A stretch of DNA of 12,926 nucleotides. Source: an uncultured Gammaproteobacteria bacterium (GTDB lineage: Bacteria; Pseudomonadota; Gammaproteobacteria; Acidiferrobacterales; CAJVXG01). The notes beneath the pieces are model-generated. The model was not told where the DNA came from and made no database searches. It saw only the letters and a list, made by a program, of their open reading frames with translations. The stretch lies in NCBI GenBank assembly GCA_913009215.1, contig CAJVXG010000028.1, positions 1-12,926 on the forward strand, in the 5' to 3' direction. A program made the position numbers and the translations under genes. Each line of letters opens with the position of its first letter. Within the stretch, counting starts at the first letter, position 1. Below, one piece after another: positions 1-5,779 of the stretch.

Positions 1-189
1 TACGGTAATGTTGGGGCCGTCACTTTTCTTACCGTATTGTCATTCGCCGACACCATGTGGTTTTTCCTGGTCATTGCCGGTGCCGCCATCTTTGCCCTTT
101 TAACCGTCATCCTGTTTCTGGAAGAGCCGAAAGGACAGATGGCTGAAGTCTTGCCCGATGGTACAGTACAAATGATCGATGTTACCTGA
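1..189 (+). CDS. NarK/NasA-family nitrate/nitrite MFS transporter, C-terminal fragment
   Basis: The window opens inside a reading frame that runs to a TGA at 187-189; 62 residues are visible. They begin with a glycine/asparagine-rich helix (YGNVGAVTFLTVLSF), continue through a last hydrophobic segment (about residues 20-40) and end in a short cytoplasmic tail with LEEPKG and DGTVQMIDV. The YGNVGAV segment and the EEPKG tail are typical of the last two transmembrane helices and C-terminus of the nitrate/nitrite porter branch of the major facilitator superfamily, which moves nitrate or nitrite across the inner membrane. The gene behind it, 81 bases downstream on the same strand, is a PP2C/kinase fusion; this pairing is known beside assimilatory nasA in pseudomonads, which favours uptake for assimilation over a respiratory role. 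Whether it is an antiporter or a symporter cannot be judged from the fragment. The family call is firm; the exact symbol is not. Confidence 0.88.
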   Translation, partial: YGNVGAVTFLTVLSFADTMWFFLVIAGAAIFALLTVILFLEEPKGQMAEVLPDGTVQMIDVT

Positions 190-246
190 ACTAAAATAAC
201 AGGAGCCTGCTTACCCTGGTAGCACCGCTGTATACTGCTGCTATCG

Positions 247-264
247 TGGTTTTCTAACCAGGAA
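247..264 (+). promoter_or_regulatory. small hairpin abutting the ribosome binding site of the kinase/phosphatase gene
   Basis: TGGTT (247-251) and AACCA (256-260) can pair around a TTCT loop. The right arm ends on the first base of the Shine-Dalgarno sequence AGGAA (260-264), which lies 7 bases before the ATG at 271. The Shine-Dalgarno sequence itself is clear and decides the start. The hairpin is short (5 bp), so any role in modulating translation is only a possibility. Confidence 0.3.
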
Positions 265-270
265 ATAATC

Positions 271-1977
271 ATGATGTCTGATTTCATCAGTGTTGGCAGC
301 CATAGCGAGGCCGGGCGAAAAGACGGTAATGAAGACTCGGTTGGGATAGAGATACCCGAAGACAATATTCTCGCCCTGAAAGGCATCGCTGCTGTTATTG
401 CCGACGGTGTTAGCGCCAGCGAAGCCGGAAAGGAAGCCAGCAAGGCCTGTGTCAAAGGCTTCCTCAATGATTATTACAGTACGCCCGATTCCTGGTCGGT
501 TAAAACCTCTGGTGAGAAAATATTGACGGCACTGAATCGCTGGCTCTATGGCCAGGGGCATCGCCTCTATGGCACACCGCGCGGTATGGTGACTACGCTG
601 AGCGCACTGATTATCAAGTCCAGTACCGCCTATATTTTTCATATTGGCGATACCCGCATTTATCGTTTACAAGGGAATAACCTGGAGTGTCTGACACGCG
701 ATCATCGTGTACAGGTCAGCAAGGACAAGGAATATTTAAGCCGGGCTATGGGTATCGAGCTAACGATCGATATTGATTACCGCAAGTTCTCCGTCAAGGC
801 CGGTGATATATTTTTCCTCACTACCGATGGTGTGCACGATTATGTAGATCCAAAATACCTGATCGATGTCGTTAATGAAAATAAGGACGACCTGGACAGG
901 GCAAGCCAGCTCATTACAAAAAAGGCATCCACAAACAACAGCCCGGACAACCTGAGCTGTCAGATTATCCATATCCAGGAAATACCTGGCAAGGACGACA
1001 AACAGGTTTATGAAACATTAACGGCCCTGCCCTTCCCGCCCCCACTGGAGCCCGGGATGATCCTGGACGGTTTCAGGATCATCCGTGAGCTACACGCCAG
1101 TAAATGTACCCAGCTCTATCTTGTAGTCGACGAAGAAAGTAAACGACAAATGGTCATCAAGACACCATCGGTTAATTTTGAAGACGATCCGGCCTATATC
1201 GATATGTTTCTGCATGAGGAATGGGTCGGAAAGCGTATCAATAGCCCGTATGTACTAAAGATCTGTAATCAGGGGCGCATGCGACAGTTCCTGTATTATG
1301 TTACGGAACACATCGAAGGACAGACGCTTAGACAATGGATGGACGACCACCCGGAACCGGCGCTAAGCGAGGTGCGAAACATTGTCGATCAAATTGCCAA
1401 AGGGCTGCGCGCTTTTCATCGTATGGAGATGATTCATCAGGACCTGAAACCGGAAAATATTATCATTGACCAGCACGGTACCGTAAAAATAATCGATTTC
1501 GGTTCCACCAAGATTGCCGGTATTGAGGAAATCAGCGCTCCATTTGAACGCATCGAACTTCTGGGAACGCGTAACTATACGGCCCCGGAATACCTGCTGG
1601 GTTACAAGGGCAGCAAAAGATCGGATTTATTCTCCCTGGGCACCATTGCTTACGAGATGCTAACGGGCAAACTACCCTATGGAAAATCATTGCCAACTAA
1701 CCCGATCAAAAGACCTGGCTACATCAGCGCCTGCCGTCTCAAGTCAACACTACCTCCCTGGGTCGATGGTGCGCTGGAAAAAGCCGTAAAATGGGACCCG
1801 GAAAAACGCTACGAAACCTTGTCCGGTTTTATTTATGATCTTGGTACGCCGAACCCGAAGTTTGTAAAAGATCAGCCCCTGCCATTAATGGAGCGCAACC
1901 CGACCGGTTTCTGGAGGGCTTGTGCCATTGCCTTATTGATCATCAACCTGGTACTAATCTATTTATTGACCCGTTGA
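271..1977 (+). CDS. bifunctional PP2C-family phosphatase / Ser-Thr protein kinase, membrane anchored
   Basis: The 568-residue protein fuses two opposing activities. Residues about 5-235 form a PP2C-type metal-dependent phosphatase: D18 and E21-D22 in the first motif, ADG at 44-46, GDTR at 126-129, TDG at 185-187 and DN at 226-227 keep the metal-binding acidic residues. Residues about 267-525 form a eukaryotic-like kinase: VIK lysine K297, a glutamate in helix C (E316/E317), catalytic loop HQDLKPEN (389-396), DFG 409-411, APE 438-440 and SDLFSLG 451-457. The catalytic loop has HQD instead of HRD, and the usual glycine-rich loop is not recognisable near 271-285. A single hydrophobic segment (about 547-566) ends the protein, so both domains should face the cytoplasm. 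ATG 271 is chosen over ATG 274 because AGGAA lies 7 bases upstream. The gene follows a nitrate transporter; homologues sit between nasA and nirB in pseudomonads, but here a terminator follows. A role in nitrate uptake or assimilation control is inferred; its targets are unknown. Confidence 0.93.
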   Translation: MMSDFISVGSHSEAGRKDGNEDSVGIEIPEDNILALKGIAAVIADGVSASEAGKEASKACVKGFLNDYYSTPDSWSVKTSGEKILTALNRWLYGQGHRLYGTPRGMVTTLSALIIKSSTAYIFHIGDTRIYRLQGNNLECLTRDHRVQVSKDKEYLSRAMGIELTIDIDYRKFSVKAGDIFFLTTDGVHDYVDPKYLIDVVNENKDDLDRASQLITKKASTNNSPDNLSCQIIHIQEIPGKDDKQVYETLTALPFPPPLEPGMILDGFRIIRELHASKCTQLYLVVDEESKRQMVIKTPSVNFEDDPAYIDMFLHEEWVGKRINSPYVLKICNQGRMRQFLYYVTEHIEGQTLRQWMDDHPEPALSEVRNIVDQIAKGLRAFHRMEMIHQDLKPENIIIDQHGTVKIIDFGSTKIAGIEEISAPFERIELLGTRNYTAPEYLLGYKGSKRSDLFSLGTIAYEMLTGKLPYGKSLPTNPIKRPGYISACRLKSTLPPWVDGALEKAVKWDPEKRYETLSGFIYDLGTPNPKFVKDQPLPLMERNPTGFWRACAIALLIINLVLIYLLTR

Positions 1978-2033
1978 TTTAGTGACCGTTCTTTATCCTG
2001 CGATCAAGTACTGTACAATAAGTCTACCCACAC

Positions 2034-2065
2034 AAAAAAACCCGGGCCTGTGCCCGGGTTTTTTT
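2034..2065. terminator. bidirectional rho-independent terminator between convergent genes
   Basis: CCCGGGC (2041-2047) pairs perfectly with GCCCGGG (2052-2058) around the loop CTGT. Seven A residues (2034-2040) precede it and seven T residues (2059-2065) follow, so the structure ends in a U-tract on both strands. It lies between the kinase/phosphatase gene (ending at 1977) and the converging VWA gene (ending at 2088), and should terminate both transcripts. Confidence 0.93.
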
Positions 2066-2087
2066 ATGGCAGTCTTAAGAAGCAATA

Positions 2088-2756
2088 CTATTCCTGAAAT
2101 ACACGCTCCAGGTGCTCCATGTCATTTACGACCTTCCAATCGCTGGCACCGGCACTCAATACCCGTTTCTTCCACCAGTCCAGACGCCCCAGATATAAAC
2201 GAGGATCGATATTGTCCTTGCGTAACTTGGTTACGTTGACGGCCACCACCTTGATGCCGCTCATCTCGATAGGAAAGTTACGTTTGGTTTTCTTATCCAG
2301 TTCCTCGCGCATGTCCGAGAAAATAACAATGGTCTTTCTACCGGCACCGGTCTCGTTCAGGAACATTGCGCCCTGGATAATGCCACCGGTAATATCGGTA
2401 TGGGCACTACCCCGCTTCATTCCCCTGGCAAAGCGGTCTACTTTGTTGCGAAACGCCCGCTTCTGATCATTGGCCGCCATCGGATCCTTGGTAAAGGTAA
2501 CCTTGGCAATAATATCTTTCTCGGAAAAACTGCGGCTCTTTACCCTGGCCACGGCAAAGGAATCGCCTGGATTCATGGTGCCCAGCAAATAATTAATAAT
2601 CCTTTGCGCCTTGGGTAATTCATCCTTATAGGTTCCCGACGTATCTATCAATAAATAGATGGCCCGTTTGTACTTACGGCTATCGCCACAGGAACTGAGT
2701 GTCAGCGCCAGGGTAACCAGTAATACAGCGTTTAACGCTCTCCTCATAATTCTCAT
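2088..2756 (-). CDS. von Willebrand factor type A domain lipoprotein
   Basis: The protein has 222 residues. Residues 1-22 form a lipoprotein signal peptide with lipobox LSSC (cysteine C23). Glycine follows at +2, so in a Gram-negative cell sorting to the outer membrane is expected. The rest, about residues 30-215, reads as one von Willebrand factor A domain: strand AIYLLID leading into the metal-site motif D38-T-S-G-T42, a threonine in HTDITGG (119-124) and the strand IVIFSD with D148. These are the elements of a metal-ion-dependent adhesion site, with Thr replacing the second Ser. Its ATG overlaps the TGA of the upstream membrane-protein gene as ATGA (2753-2756), and AGGAG lies about 10 bases upstream inside that gene, so the two are probably translationally coupled. 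An in-frame ATG three codons later would also give a good signal peptide. The partner and function are unknown; VWA domains usually mediate protein-protein contact. Confidence 0.85.
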   Translation of the reverse strand: MRIMRRALNAVLLVTLALTLSSCGDSRKYKRAIYLLIDTSGTYKDELPKAQRIINYLLGTMNPGDSFAVARVKSRSFSEKDIIAKVTFTKDPMAANDQKRAFRNKVDRFARGMKRGSAHTDITGGIIQGAMFLNETGAGRKTIVIFSDMREELDKKTKRNFPIEMSGIKVVAVNVTKLRKDNIDPRLYLGRLDWWKKRVLSAGASDWKVVNDMEHLERVFQE

Positions 2757-4231
2757 AAAATATGTTCTCCTGTGGTACCCGTCCGACCTCGTTTCGAGAA
2801 GGCAGTAATACTACCGCTTCCATGCCTTCCTGCCGAATCACCCTCCTTTTTGAAAAAACGCTCGACCATCAGGAACGGGAAAATCAATACATCGTACAAC
2901 ATGGTCAGTGCATGGCCGAAGTGCTTCATAATAACGCTCAACACCCGCAACAGAAAACCAAGAGACCGAAACATGCTGACCAGACCAACGCCCAGCACGG
3001 TTCTTGCTGAATAAATAAAATACTCCAATGGGATAGCCAGGAAGGCCAGCGCAAATGGCAATACAAATCCCAGGATCATCTGCCCGGCTACAGGAATCTT
3101 GGTCGCCCATCCGGCATCTTTTACTGCGACTGCGGCACCACCTACTAACTCTCTTCGTAATGCTATGTCCGCCGCTATAATAAAATCGCGCATCACAGCC
3201 AATGCCACTTCGATACCTGCCAGAGTAAAAAGAATGGTAAAGGATACCCACATCAGGCGTTTACGCATACGATTGTTCATATTATTGATGCGCGGAAACA
3301 AATGGGTAATGCGTAAAGATTCCATCAGGAACAGGCCCATGGTTGCTTCCATAAACAGGATAACCATCGCCGCAATATCCGCCGCCTCCAGACCAAAGAT
3401 AATATGCTGACCACCACCGACCATGGCCGACATGGGGCGCGCAATAAGAAAAAAGTTTACAAAGGCGCCGCCTCCGGCAACGAGCAGGACCAGGGCAGCA
3501 ATGGAAAACTGGATACCGGCAGAGGACGTCAGTGTCTGCTCTGCCTTATCGGTCTTGTCCACCATCTGTTTGTATTTGTCCATCTGCACGTCAATAGATT
3601 GTGCGCTGTCCTGTAGGCTGGTTATGTTTTTGCCAACGGTTTCCATTTCCTTGTTCAGAGAGCGCCAAAACGGGCTGAATTCCTTCAGGATTTTATGGCG
3701 GTTCTCATAAGACCTGCGATATTCGGAAATGGCCCTGTCGTAGATCTTTTCCATGGACTTGCTGATGTCTTCCAGTATTTTTTCAACCAGTCCATCGCCA
3801 CCACCCCTGATTTTAGCAATCGCCGACACGGCCTTGGCCCACTCCGGGGGCGGCGGCGGCACTTCACCGCTTTTCTGATAGTCCTCTTCAATGCGGGTGA
3901 TCTCATCCATCAGTTTTCGTTGTACCGCAGGAAACCCGTGTAATTCACGTTTCACCAGAGCGCCAATACGCTCAAATTCGCGGTCAATAGTCTGGGTGAT
4001 TTCTTCGCGACCATGCGCCATTAATACAGTCTTATTACGCTGGCGCAGCTCTACTGCCGTAGCAAACATCCAGCGCGACCCCAGGCGTAACGGGCCACTG
4101 ATGGCACGAACCAGAGAAATAAACAGACCATGCATGGGTTTGCGGGCTGCGTAGAGAAAGGGCATGACGATCACAAAAAGCACGAGAGCCGATAACATCT
4201 TGTTACCGGGCACAATCATCCATCCATCCAT
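2753..4231 (-). CDS. multi-pass membrane protein with a long helical domain, unknown function
   Basis: I do not recognise this family. From ATG 4231 the protein has 492 residues. A membrane segment at about 11-28 is followed by basic residues (R30, K31, R42, R49, R53). A long, charged, helix-prone region at 55-235 contains heptad-like stretches (about 75-120 and 150-235) interrupted by PPPPPEW (125-131) and GGG (143-145). Further membrane segments lie at about 242-264, 280-303, 327-347 and 382-405, with a hydrophobic stretch broken by a few basic residues at 411-456. The tail (460-492) is glycine- and arginine-rich. The positive-inside rule suggests the helical domain is cytoplasmic. ATG 4231 is preferred because AAGGTG lies 6 bases upstream; a GTG at 4238-4240 would add three residues. 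The only partner gene is the VWA lipoprotein overlapping its stop. The design (membrane channel-like part, helical arm, VWA lipoprotein) suggests an envelope complex, but this is inference. Confidence 0.85.
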   Translation of the reverse strand: MDGWMIVPGNKMLSALVLFVIVMPFLYAARKPMHGLFISLVRAISGPLRLGSRWMFATAVELRQRNKTVLMAHGREEITQTIDREFERIGALVKRELHGFPAVQRKLMDEITRIEEDYQKSGEVPPPPPEWAKAVSAIAKIRGGGDGLVEKILEDISKSMEKIYDRAISEYRRSYENRHKILKEFSPFWRSLNKEMETVGKNITSLQDSAQSIDVQMDKYKQMVDKTDKAEQTLTSSAGIQFSIAALVLLVAGGGAFVNFFLIARPMSAMVGGGQHIIFGLEAADIAAMVILFMEATMGLFLMESLRITHLFPRINNMNNRMRKRLMWVSFTILFTLAGIEVALAVMRDFIIAADIALRRELVGGAAVAVKDAGWATKIPVAGQMILGFVLPFALAFLAIPLEYFIYSARTVLGVGLVSMFRSLGFLLRVLSVIMKHFGHALTMLYDVLIFPFLMVERFFKKEGDSAGRHGSGSITAFSKRGRTGTTGEHIL

Positions 4232-4271
4232 CAGAATCACCTTACATCAATTATGTGTTGAGTATCAATTC

Positions 4272-4300
4272 AGTATAGCTGATTAACATGCGATAGCATG
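4272..4300 (-). promoter_or_regulatory. candidate promoter with overlapping inverted repeat for the membrane/VWA gene pair
   Basis: On the minus strand TATACT (4277 to 4272) matches the sigma-70 -10 consensus at five of six positions and would give a leader of about 35 bases before ATG 4231. No good -35 hexamer is seen at the normal distance. Instead CATGC (4287-4291) and GCATG (4296-4300) form an inverted repeat around GATA, reaching across the spacer towards the -35 position. A weak -35 with a dyad at this place is typical of a regulated promoter; no regulator can be named. Confidence 0.45.
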
Positions 4301-4365
4301 GCAAACAAGAAAGTACCGATAAAGGTGCGGCAATCAAGGATTACTGGTAGAAAATCAGTCTTTTA

Positions 4366-4380
4366 GCGAACATTGTTCGC
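4366..4380. repeat. 15-base palindrome upstream of the membrane/VWA operon
   Basis: GCGAACA (4366-4372) and TGTTCGC (4374-4380) form a perfect inverted repeat around a single T. It lies 65 bases beyond the secF stop and about 90 bases upstream of the candidate -10 of the membrane/VWA pair. There is no U-tract on either strand, so it is not a typical terminator. It could be an operator or activator site for the downstream pair. Confidence 0.5.
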
Positions 4381-4444
4381 ATGAAACATGGGCAGCAGAA
4401 ATTAAGCTCATGAAGGATATTAGAAAATGGTAATAAACAAAGGT

Positions 4445-5473
4445 TTATTCGTAATCCATAAACAGGTTTGAGGACTTGGGTTTGTCGGCCCCTTCTTTTT
4501 TCACCACCTGCATGTCTTCACGGGAGATACCTAATAACAGCACTGCGGGTGTTGCAATAAAGATGGATGAATAGGTACCGACAAAAATACCGACTATTAG
4601 CGCAATAGAAAAGCCTCGCATAATCTCGCCACCATAGAAATACAGTGCCAACACAACAACCAGGGTGGTCAATGATGTGACAATGGTGCGCGACAAGGTA
4701 TCGTTCAGGGAGGTATTCATAATCTCCCGCACGGAACGCTTGCGTAAGCGGCGAAAATTTTCACGGATACGATCAAACACCACAATGGTATCGTTCAGGG
4801 AATAACCCAGGATGGCCAGCATCGCCGCCAAAACGGGTAAATTAAACTCCAGCTGCAAGATGGAAAAGAAACCAAACACCAGTATGACGTCGTGTGTGGT
4901 AGCAACAATGGAGGCCACGGCAAAACGCCACTCAAAACGAAACATGACGTATATCAGGATACCGACAATACTGCCGATCAATGCCCAGAAGCCTTTTTTC
5001 ACCAACTCATCGCCAATCTGTGGACCCACAAACTCGGCGCGGCGCTCCTGTATCTGGCAACGTACCGGTTTGCTGGCTGTGCCGACGATACATTGATTGT
5101 CCTGGTCCGGGCGACTTTCAACAAAGCGTTCGCCATACTGCTCGCGTAGTTTCTTGATTAACCGGTTGCTTTGTTTATTGCTGTCCTGCCCTTGCTCCAG
5201 CGGGATGCGAATCATAACGTGTTCCAGTTTGCCGATGCGCTGCACAATTGGACCCTTGACACCGGTTTGCTCCACCTGCTTACGCAGCTTATTGATATCC
5301 ACTGGTTTATCAAAGGCAAGCTCGACCAGAGTACCACCGCTGAAATCCAGCCCTCGATTCAGCTGCAATGTAAAAAACGAACCTATGGAACCCACCACCA
5401 ATATCGCCGACAACATCATCGGTATATAACGCAACCGCAGGAAGTCAATATTGGTCTTGTTCAGAATTTGCAT
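4445..5473 (-). CDS. secF: protein translocase subunit SecF
   Basis: The 342-residue protein works with SecD and YajC at the inner membrane, using the proton gradient to help SecYEG release exported proteins on the periplasmic side. Membrane helix 1 lies at about 16-36, followed by GLDFSGGTLVEL (41-52), a periplasmic domain to about 150, the FVGPQIGDEL signature (148-157) and helices 2-6 from about 160 to 316. SLNDTIVVFDRIREN (225-239) is the conserved helix-4 motif with D228. Start MQILNKTNIDFLRLR at 5473 matches the family N-terminus; the frame is open up to 5638, but the extra 55 residues come from a repeat element and are not SecF-like. No strong Shine-Dalgarno sequence precedes 5473. Two cysteines, C128 and C139, sit in the periplasmic domain and could form a disulfide. 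Unusually, 306 bases separate it from secD. Confidence 0.96.
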   Translation of the reverse strand: MQILNKTNIDFLRLRYIPMMLSAILVVGSIGSFFTLQLNRGLDFSGGTLVELAFDKPVDINKLRKQVEQTGVKGPIVQRIGKLEHVMIRIPLEQGQDSNKQSNRLIKKLREQYGERFVESRPDQDNQCIVGTASKPVRCQIQERRAEFVGPQIGDELVKKGFWALIGSIVGILIYVMFRFEWRFAVASIVATTHDVILVFGFFSILQLEFNLPVLAAMLAILGYSLNDTIVVFDRIRENFRRLRKRSVREIMNTSLNDTLSRTIVTSLTTLVVVLALYFYGGEIMRGFSIALIVGIFVGTYSSIFIATPAVLLLGISREDMQVVKKEGADKPKSSNLFMDYE

Positions 5474-5532
5474 CGCTAGCCCGCATACTTCATGAAGGGT
5501 TCGCGTTCCGGGGCAAGCTGGCAAAGCAGGTG

Positions 5533-5636
5533 GGACGATCACTCGAAAAAGCATAGCCGTAGCTATGGTTTGAGAGGGATCGTCCAAGGTCGCTCTTACG
5601 CATCCATGCGTCCGCGACATAAGGCCATCCATGGCC
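5533..5636. repeat. palindromic repeat element in the secD-secF gap (copy 1)
   Basis: Three nested or adjacent inverted repeats are visible. GGACGATC (5533-5540) pairs with GATCGTCC (5578-5585) and encloses CATAGC/GCTATG (5552-5557 and 5562-5567). GTCGC (5589-5593) pairs with GCGAC (5614-5618) and encloses the mini-palindrome CGCAT-CC-ATGCG (5599-5610). GGCCAT-CC-ATGGCC occupies 5623-5636. The frame GGTCGCTCT...TCCGCGACA (5588-5619) occurs again with the same spacing, but a different centre, near 8166-8198, so this belongs to a dispersed family. On the minus strand it lies in the secF mRNA leader. Confidence 0.75.
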
Positions 5637-5691
5637 AAAATGTGAAGCCAGATTGTTCCTGAACGTGAACAGGATAAAGTGTATTTTTTGA

Positions 5692-5714
5692 AAACAGCTA
5701 AATAAATGCTGTTT
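5692..5714. repeat. AT-rich hairpin downstream of secD
   Basis: AAACAGC (5692-5698) and GCTGTTT (5708-5714) pair perfectly around a 9-base AT loop. In the sense of secD transcription the right arm ends in GCTGTTTT, so it could act as a weak terminator or pausing hairpin between secD and secF, about 65 bases beyond the secD stop. The stem is low in GC and the U-run is short. Confidence 0.35.
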
Positions 5715-5779
5715 ACGCTTGTATGCTAACATATTAGACATTAATGGGTCCGCCTTCGTGAAATATGTGGGCTAGTCCT

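Noticed and set aside
241..642. Minus-strand 133-residue frame within the kinase/phosphatase gene
   Set aside because: It is antisense to a PP2C domain with all key motifs, so it is a shadow of that gene.
1982..2239. Plus-strand open frame after the kinase/phosphatase gene
   Set aside because: It crosses the strong terminator and runs antisense to the VWA gene; its composition is not protein-like.
4366..4380. LexA/SOS box
   Set aside because: The gap between GAAC and GTTC is 3 bases rather than 4, and the enterobacterial-type CTGT-N8-ACAG is absent.
5533..5636. CRISPR array or insertion sequence in the secD-secF gap
   Set aside because: There are no regularly spaced identical repeats with unique spacers and no transposase; the structure is a short palindromic repeat family.
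5474..5638. In-frame N-terminal extension of secF by 55 residues
   Set aside because: The extension is translated repeat sequence with no SecF similarity; the family N-terminus MQILNKTNIDFLRLR begins at 5473.
5490..5741. Minus-strand open frame of 83 residues in the secD-secF gap
   Set aside because: It mostly reads through the palindromic repeat, has no recognisable domain and has no convincing ribosome binding site.
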